Of a stretch of 64,000 nucleotides of DNA, positions 26,225-35,345 are shown in pieces. Numbering within the stretch: the stretch's first letter is position 1; every line of letters begins with the position of its first letter. Source of the DNA: Plasticicumulans acidivorans (GTDB lineage Bacteria; Pseudomonadota; Gammaproteobacteria; Competibacterales; Competibacteraceae); contig NZ_QGTJ01000006.1 of NCBI RefSeq assembly GCF_003182095.1, positions 124,001 through 188,000 on the forward strand, written 5' to 3'. The notes under the pieces were generated by a model that worked only from the letters and a program-made list of their open reading frames with translations, was not told the DNA's origin and made no database searches. A program made the translations under genes and the position numbers.

Positions 26225-27523
26225 TCAGTCGCGCTGGTGCACGCAGCGGCCCATGACGTAGCTGCGCTCGATGACGCGGTCATCGCCGAGCACGATCAGC
26301 GCGAACAGTTTTTCGGCGAGGGTGTGCGCATGGGCCGTGCGCCGCGCCAGCAGCGGCGTCGCCGTCGGGTCGAGGACGATGAAGTCGGCCTCGCGGCCCG
26401 GTGCGAAACTGCCGATGACGCCGTCGAGATCGAGTGCGCAGGCGCCGCCCAGCGTCGCCAGGTAGAGGCCGCGCAGCGGTGTCAGCGTGTGCCCGGCCAG
26501 GCGCGTGACCTTGTAACCGGCCGCCAGCGTGCTCAGCAGCGAGAAGCTGGTGCCACCGCCGATGTCGGTGCCGACGGCGAGGTGGGCGCCGGCGCAGGCC
26601 GGCACGTCGAGCAGGCCGCTGCCGAGGAACAGGTTCGAGGTCGGGCAGAAGATCATGCCGGCGCCGGATTCGCACATGCGGGCGCGGTCCTGCGCATCGA
26701 GGTGGATGCAGTGCGCGTACAGCGCGCGCCGGCGCAGCAGGCCGAAGCGGTCGTAGACGTCGAGGTAGCTGCGCGCCCAGGGGAACAGCTCGGCGACCCA
26801 CTCGACCTCGCGCGGGCTTTCGGCGACGTGCGAATGCACGAACAGACTCGGATCGAGTGCGGCCAGGCGCCCGGCGCCGGCCAGCTGCTCATCGCTCGAC
26901 GTCGGCGCAAAGCGCGGCGTCACCGCGTAGTGAAAGCGCCCCTGGCCGTGCCAGCGCTCGATCAGCGCCAGGCTGTCGGCGTAGCCGCTGGCGGCACTGT
27001 CCTGCAGCCACGGCGGGCAGTGGCGATCCATCATCACCTTGCCGGCGATCAGGCGCAGGTCGAAGGGCCGCGCCGCGGCGAACAGCGCATCGACCGAGGC
27101 CGGGTGCACCGTCGCCATCACCAGTGCCGTGGTGGTGCCGTTGCGCAGCAGCTCGCGGATGAAGAACTGCGCGACCTCGGCGGCGTGGTCGGCGTCGGCG
27201 AAGGCGCGCTCGGCCGGGAAGGTGTAGGTCTGCAGCCAGTCGAGCAGGTCGGCGCCGTAGGAGGCGACGACGTCGGTCTGCGCGTAATGGATGTGGGCAT
27301 CGACGAAGCCCGGCAGCAGCAGGCGGCCGGGGAAGTGCTCGACCGCCACGTCCTCGCCGAGCTGCGGCAGCAGCCAGGCCGCCGGCCCGGCCTCGACGAC
27401 ATGGCCGTTCTCGACCAGCAGCACGCCGTCGAGGTGGTGGCGCAGATGCGCGGAGTGCTCGTCGTCGCCGGGGTCGCCGGTGAAGTCGAGGAGTTCGGCT
27501 CGGTAGGCGCGCAGATCGCTCAT
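26225..27523 (-). CDS. guaD: Guanine deaminase
   Basis: 432 residues, the usual length. Amidohydrolase metal ligands: [16 protein letters not shown] (HxH), HSHVAES and YAHCIHL (His), VGTDIGGG (Asp). The sequence [20 protein letters not shown] and [10 protein letters not shown] are typical of GuaD rather than other amidohydrolases. It converts guanine to xanthine plus ammonia. It lies directly downstream of a BMP-type nucleoside ABC transporter, separated by a hairpin, indicating purine salvage or use as a nitrogen source. Confidence 0.95.
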   Translation of the reverse strand: MSDLRAYRAELLDFTGDPGDDEHSAHLRHHLDGVLLVENGHVVEAGPAAWLLPQLGEDVAVEHFPGRLLLPGFVDAHIHYAQTDVVASYGADLLDWLQTYTFPAERAFADADHAAEVAQFFIRELLRNGTTTALVMATVHPASVDALFAAARPFDLRLIAGKVMMDRHCPPWLQDSAASGYADSLALIERWHGQGRFHYAVTPRFAPTSSDEQLAGAGRLAALDPSLFVHSHVAESPREVEWVAELFPWARSYLDVYDRFGLLRRRALYAHCIHLDAQDRARMCESGAGMIFCPTSNLFLGSGLLDVPACAGAHLAVGTDIGGGTSFSLLSTLAAGYKVTRLAGHTLTPLRGLYLATLGGACALDLDGVIGSFAPGREADFIVLDPTATPLLARRTAHAHTLAEKLFALIVLGDDRVIERSYVMGRCVHQRD

Positions 27524-27569
27524 CGGTGGGCCTCCTGCCGCCGGGGCGGCACGGCACTATGCGCTACGT

Positions 27570-27596
27570 GGCGTCCGCACTGGCGCGGCGGACGCC
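27570..27596 (-). terminator. Intercistronic hairpin between transporter and guaD
   Basis: GGCGTCCGC pairs with GCGGACGCC around a 9-base loop, 13 bases after the stop of the solute-binding protein gene. There is no T-run. Such hairpins after solute-binding-protein genes commonly stabilise the upstream message and reduce read-through, giving more binding protein than downstream enzyme. Confidence 0.5.
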
Positions 27597-27609
27597 TCGT
27601 CCGGCGGGC

Positions 27610-28713
27610 TCACTTCGGCAGCTTGCCGACGATGCCCTCGACGTAATAGTTCATCTTCAGCAGCTCTTCGTCGGTCAGGGAGGCGCCGGCGCCGATGACC
27701 TGGCGGCCGTCCTGATCGAACAGCGGACCGGCGAACGGATGCAGCTTGCCGTCGATGATCTCCTGCTTTTTCTGCGCCACCAGCGCGGCGACGTCGCCCG
27801 GCACCACCGGGTTGAGCGGTGCCAGGTCGACCATGCCGTCCTTCAGGCCGCCCCAGACGTTGCTCGACTCCCAGCTGCCGTCGATCACGTCCTGCACGAC
27901 CTTGCGGTAGAAGCCTTCCCAGTGGTGGGTGGCCGCCGTCAGGTGCGCCTTCGGCCCGTACTTCGACATGTCGGAGTGGTAGCCGATCGCGTACAGACCT
28001 TTTTCTTCGGCCGCCTGCACCACCGCGGTGGAGTCGGTGTGGTGGGTGAGGACATCGGCGTTCTGCGCCGCCAGCGTCAGCGCCGCCTCGCGCTCCTTGC
28101 CGGGGTCGAACCAGGCATTGACCCACACCACTTTGAGCTGGGCGTCGGGGTTGACGCTGCGCATGCCGCGCACGAAGGCGTTGATGCCCATCACCACTTC
28201 CGGAATCGGGAAGGCGGCGATGTAGCCGGCGGTGCCGGTGGTGCTCATCTTCGCGGCGATGATGCCGGCCAGATAGCGCGCCTCGTAGTAGCGCGCGGCG
28301 TAGATGCCGACGTTGGCCGCCTGCTTGTAGCCGGTGGCGTGCTCGAACACCGTCTTCGGGAAGGCGCGGGCGACCTTCAGCGTCGGGTTCATGTAGCCGA
28401 AGGAGGTGGCGAACACCAGCTGGTGGCCGTTCGCCGCGAAATCGCGGATCACGCGCTCGGCGTCGGCGCCTTCGCTGACGCTCTCGACGTACTTGGTCTG
28501 CACCTTGTCGCCGAAGCTCTCCTCGACCGCCTTGCGGCCGAGATCGTGCTGGTAGGTCCAGCCGGCATCACCGATCGGGCTGACGTAGACGAAGCCGATC
28601 TTCAGCGGCAGCGTCGGCTTCGGGATCGCCGCCAGGGCGTGCAGCGGTGACAGCGCCGCCAGGCCGGCGGCCGCGGCGGCACCCTTGAGCAGCGTGCGAC
28701 GGTCGATGTTCAT
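27610..28713 (-). CDS. BMP-family nucleoside ABC transporter, substrate-binding protein
   Basis: 367 residues from ATG 28713 behind AAGGAG. The N-terminus MNIDRRTLLKGAAAAAGLAA with a cut near LHALA is a Tat signal (Arg-Arg), so the protein is exported folded. The mature part is PnrA/BMP-like: GFVYVSPIGDAGWTYQHD, ATGYKQAANVGIYAARYYEA, HHTDSTAVVQ. BMP proteins bind purine nucleosides; a base such as guanine or xanthine is suggested by the adjacent guanine deaminase. Last transporter gene of the operon. Confidence 0.92.
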   Translation of the reverse strand: MNIDRRTLLKGAAAAAGLAALSPLHALAAIPKPTLPLKIGFVYVSPIGDAGWTYQHDLGRKAVEESFGDKVQTKYVESVSEGADAERVIRDFAANGHQLVFATSFGYMNPTLKVARAFPKTVFEHATGYKQAANVGIYAARYYEARYLAGIIAAKMSTTGTAGYIAAFPIPEVVMGINAFVRGMRSVNPDAQLKVVWVNAWFDPGKEREAALTLAAQNADVLTHHTDSTAVVQAAEEKGLYAIGYHSDMSKYGPKAHLTAATHHWEGFYRKVVQDVIDGSWESSNVWGGLKDGMVDLAPLNPVVPGDVAALVAQKKQEIIDGKLHPFAGPLFDQDGRQVIGAGASLTDEELLKMNYYVEGIVGKLPK

Positions 28714-28741
28714 GCGACAGGCTCCTTTCGAGACGGGTACA

Positions 28742-29635
28742 TCAGGAATCCGGATGCCAGACCTGGCCGAGCGAGGCCGGGGCATTGAGGCGGATGGCGT
28801 GGCCGCGGCGCGAGATCAGCGTCAGCACGACGATGGTCGCCAGGTAGGGCAGCATGCTCATGAACTGCGACGGCACCGCAAGCCCCAGCGCCTGACCGTG
28901 GAACTGCAGGATGGTGACGCCGCCGAACAGGTAGGCGCCGGCGAGCAGCCGCGCCGGCTTCCAGGTGGCGAACACCACCAGCGCCAGCGCGATCCAGCCG
29001 CGCCCGGCGCTCAGGCCCTCGACCCACATCGGCGTGTAGTCGGTGGCCAGATAGGCGCCGGCCAGCCCCGAGCAGGCGCCGCCGAACAGGATCGCTGCCC
29101 AGCGGATCAGGCGCACCGGGTAGCCGAGCGCATGCGCCGTCGACGGCGATTCGCCGACCGCGCGCAGCACCAGTCCGCCGCGGCTGCGGTACAGAAACCA
29201 CTGCACCAGAGCGAACAGCCCGAGCGAGCCGACGATGAACGGATCGAGTGGCGGCAGGCCGTCGAGCAGCGTGTAGCCGCTGACGCCGTCGAGCACATGA
29301 CTGACGTAGTCGCGGCCGATGAAGGCCGACAGACCGACGCCGAACAGCGCCAGCGCCAGCCCGGTGGCCATCTGATTGGCCAGGCAGTGCAGCACCAGCA
29401 GCGCGAACAGCGCGCTCGCCGCCATGCCGGCGCCGATGCCGGCCAGCGTGCCGAGCAGCAGTCCGCCGCCGCTGCTGGCGACGGCGAAGGCGCTGACCGC
29501 GCCGATCAGCATCATGCCTTCGACGCCGAGGTTGAGTACGCCGGCGCGCTCGGTGACCAGCTCGCCGAGGCCGGCGAAGATCAGCGGCGTGGCCGCGGCC
29601 AGCGTGGTGGCGAGGATCGGCAGCCAGTCGTTCAT
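28742..29635 (-). CDS. Nucleoside ABC transporter permease (second)
   Basis: 297 residues from ATG 29635, which overlaps the first permease's stop as ATGA. About eight to nine membrane helices of the BPD_transp_2 family. TPLIFAGLGELVTERAGVLN and LGVEGMMLIGAV at the start, and the EAA-like loop RAVGESPSTAHALGYPV, are typical of YufQ-type permeases. It forms the channel with the permease encoded just upstream. Confidence 0.92.
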   Translation of the reverse strand: MNDWLPILATTLAAATPLIFAGLGELVTERAGVLNLGVEGMMLIGAVSAFAVASSGGGLLLGTLAGIGAGMAASALFALLVLHCLANQMATGLALALFGVGLSAFIGRDYVSHVLDGVSGYTLLDGLPPLDPFIVGSLGLFALVQWFLYRSRGGLVLRAVGESPSTAHALGYPVRLIRWAAILFGGACSGLAGAYLATDYTPMWVEGLSAGRGWIALALVVFATWKPARLLAGAYLFGGVTILQFHGQALGLAVPSQFMSMLPYLATIVVLTLISRRGHAIRLNAPASLGQVWHPDS

Positions 29636-30687
29636 CGCGACCTCCGCAGGCGGTAGTGGACCAGCGTGTCGCAGGCCAGCAGCGCGAACAGCAGCGCGCC
29701 CTGGAACAGGCCGGTGATCGAGGCCGGCAGGCCGAGCTCCATCTGCGCCGACTCGCCGCCGAGGTAGAGCAGCGACAGCAGCAGGCTGGCCAGCACCACG
29801 CCGAGCGGATGCAGGCGGCCGACGAAGGCGACGATGATCGCGGCAAAGCCGTAGCCGGGCGAGACGCTCGGCAGCAGCTGGCCGAGCGGTCCGGCGACCT
29901 CGGCAAAACCCGCCAGACCGGCGCAGCCGCCGCCGACCAGCAGCGCCACCCACACCGTGCGCGCCGGCGAATAACCGGCGTAGCGCGCCGCCGCCGGCGC
30001 CTGGCCGGCAATGTTCATCTGAAAGCCCAGATAGGCATGGCGCAGGAACAGCCAGCACAGCACGGCCAGCCCCAGCGCCAGCGGAAACGCCACCGTCAGC
30101 CGCGTGCCGGCGAGCAGCGGCGCCAGCAGCGCCGATTCACCGAACTGGATCGACTGCGGAAAATTGAAGCCGGCCGGGTCGCGCCACGGCCCGTTGACCA
30201 GCCAGGCCAGCAGCAGCGGCGCGACGTAGGCGAGCATCAGCGTGGTGAGGATTTCATTGGTCTGCCAGCGCGTGCGCAGCAGCGCCGGGATCGCCGCCCA
30301 CAGCATGCCGCCGAGCACGCCGGCGCCAGCCATCGCCGGCAGCAGCCAGGCCGAGTCGCTGCCGTCGAAGTGGATCGCCAGGCCGCCGGCGGCGATGGCG
30401 CCGACGGTGAGCTGGCCTTCGGCACCGATGTTCCAGACGCTGGCGCGAAAACCGAGCGCCAGGCCGAGGCCGCACAGCATCAGCGGCGTGGCCTTGAGCA
30501 GCCATTCGCCGATGCCGTAGAGGCCGTCGAGCGGACGCAGGAAGAACACCGCGAAGGCATGCAGCGGCGACTGGCCGAGCTGGGCGAACAGCACCGCGGC
30601 GAGCAGCAGCGTCAGCAGCAGCGCGCCGAGCGGTGCCAGCCAGCGGGCGAGCGTCGACGGCGCCGGACGCGCTTCAAGCCGGAACAT
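29632..30687 (-). CDS. Nucleoside ABC transporter permease (first)
   Basis: 351 residues, BPD_transp_2 family, YufP-like. An N-terminal helix is followed by a periplasmic loop (QSPLHAFAVFFLRPLDG), KATPLMLCGLGLALGFRASV, NIGAEGQLTVGAIAAGG and the coupling loop near NIAGQAPAAARYAGYSPAR. It overlaps the ATPase gene by 14 bp. The fixed order ATPase, permease, permease, binding protein matches BMP nucleoside transporters. Confidence 0.92.
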   Translation of the reverse strand: MFRLEARPAPSTLARWLAPLGALLLTLLLAAVLFAQLGQSPLHAFAVFFLRPLDGLYGIGEWLLKATPLMLCGLGLALGFRASVWNIGAEGQLTVGAIAAGGLAIHFDGSDSAWLLPAMAGAGVLGGMLWAAIPALLRTRWQTNEILTTLMLAYVAPLLLAWLVNGPWRDPAGFNFPQSIQFGESALLAPLLAGTRLTVAFPLALGLAVLCWLFLRHAYLGFQMNIAGQAPAAARYAGYSPARTVWVALLVGGGCAGLAGFAEVAGPLGQLLPSVSPGYGFAAIIVAFVGRLHPLGVVLASLLLSLLYLGGESAQMELGLPASITGLFQGALLFALLACDTLVHYRLRRSR

Positions 30688-32203
30688 GAGTCGTCTCCGT
30701 GGGGAACAGGCCGGCCATCCAGCGGCCGATCTCGGCGCTGTCGGTGGCGCTGGTGTGGCGCAGCGGCGACAGCCGGCCGCCGGCGAGCACGGCGATGCGG
30801 TCGCAGATCGAGAACAACTCGTCGAGATCCTCGGAAATCACCAGCAGCGCCACGCCGCGGTTGCGCAGATCGATCAGGCGCTCGCGGATCAGCGCCGCCG
30901 AGCCGACGTCGACGCCCCAGGTCGGCTGGGCGACGATCAGCACCTCGGGGTTCTGCGCGATCTCGCGGCCGACGATGAATTTCTGCAGATTGCCGCCGGA
31001 GAGGCTGCGCGCCAGCGCGTGGCTGCCGTGGCATTTGACGCGGAAGCGCTTGATGATCTCGCGGGCGTAGCGGCGCACCGTCGGGCGCAGGATCAGGCCG
31101 CGGCGCACCAGGCCGTCGCCGGCGGCGGTCAGCAGCGTGTTGGCGGCGAGGTCGAGCGCCGGTACCGCTCCGCGGCCGAGGCGCTCCTCGGGGACGAAGC
31201 CCAGCCCGCGCGCGCGCCGCGCGGCGGCACCGAGGCGGCCGACCGGCGCACCGAGCATCTGCACCATGTCCGCCTGGGCGAGCGTGGCTTCGCCGCTCAG
31301 CGCCTGCAGCAGCTCGCTCTGGCCGTTGCCGGAGGCACCGGCGATGCCGACGATCTCGCCGCTGTGCACGCTCAGCTGCAGCGCGTGCAGCGCGGTACCG
31401 AAGGGGCCGTCCGCGGGGCGCGACAGGTTGTGCAGGACCAGCTTCGGCTCGCGGCGCACGTTGTTGGCGCTCAGCCGCGTCTGCGGCAGCTCGGCACCGA
31501 TCATCATCCGCGCCAGGCTGTCAGCGGATTCCCCGGCCGGGCGGCAGTGGCCGCTGACGCGTCCGCCGCGCAGCACCGTGGCGCGGTCGCACAGGGCGCG
31601 GATCTCGTCGAGTTTGTGGCTGATGTAGAGCAGGCTGACGCCCTCGGCGGCGAGCCGGCGCAGCGTCGTGAACAGGGTTTCGACCGCCTGCGGCGTCAGC
31701 ACCGAGGTCGGTTCGTCGAGGATCAGCAGGCGCGGTGACTGCAGCAGGCAGCGCACGATCTCGACGCGCTGGCGCTCGCCGACCGACAGCTCGTGCACCG
31801 GCCGCTGCGGTTCGAGCGGCAGGCCGTAGTCCTCGGCGGTGGCGCGGATGCGCTCGGCGAGTGCCGCCGGCGCCGGTGCATCGGGCAGCGCCAGCGCGAT
31901 GTTCTCGGCCACGCTCAGCGTCTCGAACAGCGCGAAATGCTGGAACACCATGGCGATGCCGAGCCGCCGCGCGGCGGCCGGCGAGGCGATGCGCGTCTCG
32001 CGGCCTTCCCACAGCACCGTGCCGGCGTCGGGCTGCACCAGGCCGTAGATGATCTTCATCAGCGTCGACTTGCCGGCGCCGTTCTCGCCGAGCACGGCGT
32101 GGATCTCGCCGGGCAGCACGGTCAGGTCGATGTCTTCATTGGCGATGACACCGGGGTAGGTCTTGGTGATGTCACGCAGCGCGAGGCGGGGGGCGGAGTT
32201 CAT
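30674..32203 (-). CDS. Nucleoside ABC transporter ATPase, two nucleotide-binding domains
   Basis: 509 residues from ATG 32203. The first ABC domain has GENGAGKST (Walker A), LSVGERQRVEI (signature) and LLILDEPTSVLT. The second has GASGNGQSE in place of a good Walker A, and LSGGNLQKFIVGREI with VLIVAQPTWGVDVG, where the Walker B Asp-Glu is degenerate (VAQP). This asymmetry is usual in the RbsA/YufO group. First gene of the transporter operon. Confidence 0.93.
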   Translation of the reverse strand: MNSAPRLALRDITKTYPGVIANEDIDLTVLPGEIHAVLGENGAGKSTLMKIIYGLVQPDAGTVLWEGRETRIASPAAARRLGIAMVFQHFALFETLSVAENIALALPDAPAPAALAERIRATAEDYGLPLEPQRPVHELSVGERQRVEIVRCLLQSPRLLILDEPTSVLTPQAVETLFTTLRRLAAEGVSLLYISHKLDEIRALCDRATVLRGGRVSGHCRPAGESADSLARMMIGAELPQTRLSANNVRREPKLVLHNLSRPADGPFGTALHALQLSVHSGEIVGIAGASGNGQSELLQALSGEATLAQADMVQMLGAPVGRLGAAARRARGLGFVPEERLGRGAVPALDLAANTLLTAAGDGLVRRGLILRPTVRRYAREIIKRFRVKCHGSHALARSLSGGNLQKFIVGREIAQNPEVLIVAQPTWGVDVGSAALIRERLIDLRNRGVALLVISEDLDELFSICDRIAVLAGGRLSPLRHTSATDSAEIGRWMAGLFPTETTHVPA

Positions 32204-32284
32204 GCGGGCATGCGGCAGCAGCGACTGACACCGCATGGTAACCAAGCCTGCTGCAGGCGCACAGCGGGCCGGCACCGGCTGGTA

Positions 32285-32306
32285 CGCCCGGATGACAGCC
32301 CGGGCG
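32285..32306 (-). terminator. Weak stem-loop downstream of the NAGGN operon
   Basis: CGCCCGG and CCGGGCG form a 7-bp stem with an 8-base loop, about 60 bp after the peptidase stop and before the transporter operon that reads the same way. There is no T-run, so it is at best a partial terminator. Confidence 0.3.
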
Positions 32307-32367
32307 CGCACCGGCCGCCGCGCGGTGCAGCGGATGCCGCTGACGGCGCGGCCGCAGCCGCCGGCTG

Positions 32368-33573
32368 TCAGCTGGCGTTGCCGTTGCCGGCAAGCACTTC
32401 GGCCGGTGTCGGCAGCACGGTGTCGTTGGCGCTCAGCGCGCGGTCGGCGAGCTGGTGTTCGAAGTTCTGCAGCGGGATTTCCTCGTCGCCGTCGCTGGCG
32501 AACACCGGCGCACTCAGCACGTAGGCGCAGAGCAGGCGCGCGAGGTGGAACAGGCTGGCCTCGTGCGTGCGCTCGTAGCCGTGGGTGGCGTCGGCGCCGA
32601 AGGCGATCAGCGCGGTGCGGGTATCGCGCCCGGCCATCACCGCCGACTGCGCATCGCTGTGATAGAAGCGGAACACGTCGCGCACCATGCGCAGGTCGAA
32701 GCGTTCGGCGAGCGCCAGCAGGTGGCGGCTGAGGTGGTAGTCGTAGGGCCCGCCGGAATCCTGCATGCCGATGCTGACGGCGTATTCGCTGGTGGCCTGG
32801 CCGGCGGCGGCCGGGGCGATGTCGACGCTGACGAACTCGGCGACGTCGAGCTGCAGCGCGGCGGCGGCGCCGGAGCCGGTTTCCTCGGTGATGGTGAACA
32901 CCGGATGGCAGTCGATCGCCAGTGCCTGGCCGCTGCTGACGATGGCCTGCAGCGCGGCGAGCAGCGCCGCGGCGCCGGCCTTGTTGTCGAGGTGGCGCGA
33001 GCAGATGTAGCCGCTCTCGGTGAATTCCGGCATCGGATCGAAGGCGACGAAATCGCCGACGGCGATGCCCAGCGCCTCGGTCTCGGTGCGTGAGCGGGTG
33101 TGGGCGTCGATGCGCACCTCGACGTAGTCCCAGCCGATCGGCAGCTCGTCGACGGCATTGTTGAAGGCGTGGCCGGAGGCCTTCAGCGGCAGCACGCAGC
33201 CGCGCCAGTGGCCGCGGTCGCCGAGGATGCTGACGCGGCTGCCCTCGGCGAAGCGGGCCGACCAGGTGCCGACCGGCGCCAGTTCGAGGCGGCCGTCGGC
33301 GCGGATGTTGCGCACCATCGCGCCGATGGTGTCGAGGTGGGCGCCGATCGCCCGGTCGGGGCTGCTGCGCCGGCCTTTCAGCGTGCCGCGGATGGTGCCG
33401 CGGCGGGTCAGCTCGTAGGGCACGCCGATGGTGTCGAGCTGGCCGGCGACGTAGCGCACGATGCCGTCGGTGTAGCCGGTCGGGCAGGGGATCGCGAGCA
33501 TTTCCAGCAGTACCCGGCGCAGATAGGCCATGTCGGGTACCGGCAGGTTCGGCAGCGGGGGGGCGGCTTGCAT
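32368..33573 (-). CDS. M42-family peptidase of the NAGGN osmolyte system
   Basis: 401 residues. M42 aminopeptidase-like metal ligands: IGAHLDTIGAM (His/Asp), SRHLDNKAGAAALLAAL (bridging Asp), FTITEETGSG (Glu pair), SVDIAP and HSDAQSAVM (His). This subfamily accompanies the NAGGN biosynthesis pair and probably cleaves or recycles the dipeptide osmolyte; its substrate has not been settled. Third gene of the operon, its ATG overlapping the synthetase stop by one base (TGATG). Confidence 0.9.
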   Translation of the reverse strand: MQAAPPLPNLPVPDMAYLRRVLLEMLAIPCPTGYTDGIVRYVAGQLDTIGVPYELTRRGTIRGTLKGRRSSPDRAIGAHLDTIGAMVRNIRADGRLELAPVGTWSARFAEGSRVSILGDRGHWRGCVLPLKASGHAFNNAVDELPIGWDYVEVRIDAHTRSRTETEALGIAVGDFVAFDPMPEFTESGYICSRHLDNKAGAAALLAALQAIVSSGQALAIDCHPVFTITEETGSGAAAALQLDVAEFVSVDIAPAAAGQATSEYAVSIGMQDSGGPYDYHLSRHLLALAERFDLRMVRDVFRFYHSDAQSAVMAGRDTRTALIAFGADATHGYERTHEASLFHLARLLCAYVLSAPVFASDGDEEIPLQNFEHQLADRALSANDTVLPTPAEVLAGNGNAS

Positions 33574-35333
33574 CAGGGCAGGGTCTCCGGGTAGGCGGCG
33601 CGGCGGCTCAGCGGGAACAGCAGGTCGATGAAGCGCTGCGCGGTCGGTTGCGGCTCGTGATTGGCGAGGCCGGGGCGCTCGTTGGCCTCGATGAACACGT
33701 GCTCGGGCCGGTTGGCGGCCGGCACCAGCAGATCGAGGCCGACGACGGGGATTTCGAGCGTCCGCGCCGCGGTGACGGCGGCTTCGGCCAGCACCGGGTG
33801 CAGCTGCTCGGTGACGTCTTCGAGCACGCCGCCGGTGTGCAGGTTCGCCGTGCGGCGCACGCGCAGCGTCACACCCGGCGCCAGCACCTCGGCGTAGTCA
33901 TGGCCCTGCTCGCGTACGTAGCGCTCGGTTTCGGCATCCAGCGGAATGCGGCTTTCGCCGCCGGTCGCCGCCATGCGCCGGCGGCTGCGGCGCTCGATCA
34001 GCCGGCGGATATCGTGCACGCCGTCGCCGGTGATTTCGGCCGGGCGGCGGATCGCCGCGGCGACCACGGCATAGCCGATGACGACGATGCGCAGATCGTC
34101 GCCGGGGCAGTAGCGCTCCAGCAGCACGCGGCTGTCGAACTGGCGGGCGGCGGCGATCGCCGCTTCGAGCGTCGCGCTGCTGCGCAGGTCGACCGCCACG
34201 CCCTGGCCCTGCTCGCCGTCGACCGGCTTGACCACCAGCGCGCCGTGTTCGGCGAGGAAGGCGGCGTTTTCCTGCACCGAGCCGGCGAGCCGGCCGCTCG
34301 GCACCGTCAGTCCGGCGCGTTCGAGCGCCCGCCGCGTCAGCGTCTTGTCCTGACACAGCGTCATGCTCACCGCGCTGCATAGATCGCTCAGCGACTCGCG
34401 GCAGCGCAGCCGCCGCGCCCCGAGCGTGAGGGTGAACAGGCCGCCGGCGGCATCGTCGACCTCGACGGCGATGCCGCGCCGGCGCGCTTCGGCAATGATG
34501 ATGCGGGCGTAGGGGTTCATCGCCGCCGCCGGGTCCGGGCCGAGGAACAGCGCCTGGTTGATGCCGTTGCGCCGCTTCAGCGCAAAGCTGCGCAGCGGCC
34601 GGAAGCCGAGCTTGCGGTACAGCGCCTTGGCTTCGGCGTTGTCGTGCAGCACCGACAGGTCGAGGTAGGCGCAGCTGCGGCTGGCGTTGTACTCGATGAC
34701 GTGGCGCAGCAGCGCCTCGCCGACACTGACGCGGCTGGTGCCCGGCGCCACCGCCAGGCACCACAGGCTCGACCCGTGCTCGGCGTCGCCGAAGGCGCGG
34801 AAATGGCCGAGCGACATCACCGTGCCGATCACCGTGCCGTCGACGGCATCGGCGGCGACCCAGTACACCGGGCTGCTGTCTTCCTCCGGGCCGCCGAGGC
34901 GCTGCGGCTCGACCTGCACCATGCCGCGCGCGGCGTAGATGGCGTTGATCGCCTCCCAGTCGCTCGGCCGCTGCGCGCGGCGGATGCTGAAGCCGCGGAA
35001 CGCGCGCGGACTCGGCCGGTAGTCGGTGAACCACAGCCGCAGCGTATCGGACGGATCGAGGAACAGCTCCTGCGGTGCCAGCGCCAGTACCACGTGCGGT
35101 TCGGCGACGTAGAGCGCGATGTCGCGGGCGCCGGGGCGTTCTTCGAGCAGAGCCCTGGCCAGCGCCTGCGGGTCGGCGAAGGTCGGCGCGATCAGCAGCC
35201 GGCCCCAGCCGCATTCGATGGTGACTTCTCCGGCGGGATTGGCCGCGGCGCGGCGGGACTGGCGCAGCACGCGCTGACGCTCGTAGCTGGGCGTCTGGAA
35301 GCGTTCCAGGCGCTGGCGGTCGATGCGTTTCAT
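33573..35333 (-). CDS. ngg: N-acetylglutaminylglutamine synthetase
   Basis: 586-residue fusion. Residues 110-265 are a GNAT acetyltransferase (WCLAVAPGTSRVSVGEALLR, LDLSVLHDNAEAKALYRKLG). Residues 290-580 are an ATP-grasp ligase (CQDKTLTRRALERAG, VVKPVDGEQGQGVAVDL, ERYCPGDDLRIVVIG, GLDLLVP, FIEANERPGL). It acetylates and joins glutamine or glutamate units to build the dipeptide later amidated to NAGGN, a compatible solute for salt stress. It sits between its amidotransferase and the M42 peptidase as in the known asnO-ngg loci. Confidence 0.94.
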   Translation of the reverse strand: MKRIDRQRLERFQTPSYERQRVLRQSRRAAANPAGEVTIECGWGRLLIAPTFADPQALARALLEERPGARDIALYVAEPHVVLALAPQELFLDPSDTLRLWFTDYRPSPRAFRGFSIRRAQRPSDWEAINAIYAARGMVQVEPQRLGGPEEDSSPVYWVAADAVDGTVIGTVMSLGHFRAFGDAEHGSSLWCLAVAPGTSRVSVGEALLRHVIEYNASRSCAYLDLSVLHDNAEAKALYRKLGFRPLRSFALKRRNGINQALFLGPDPAAAMNPYARIIIAEARRRGIAVEVDDAAGGLFTLTLGARRLRCRESLSDLCSAVSMTLCQDKTLTRRALERAGLTVPSGRLAGSVQENAAFLAEHGALVVKPVDGEQGQGVAVDLRSSATLEAAIAAARQFDSRVLLERYCPGDDLRIVVIGYAVVAAAIRRPAEITGDGVHDIRRLIERRSRRRMAATGGESRIPLDAETERYVREQGHDYAEVLAPGVTLRVRRTANLHTGGVLEDVTEQLHPVLAEAAVTAARTLEIPVVGLDLLVPAANRPEHVFIEANERPGLANHEPQPTAQRFIDLLFPLSRRAAYPETLP

Positions 35334-35345
35334 GACGGGGTGCCT

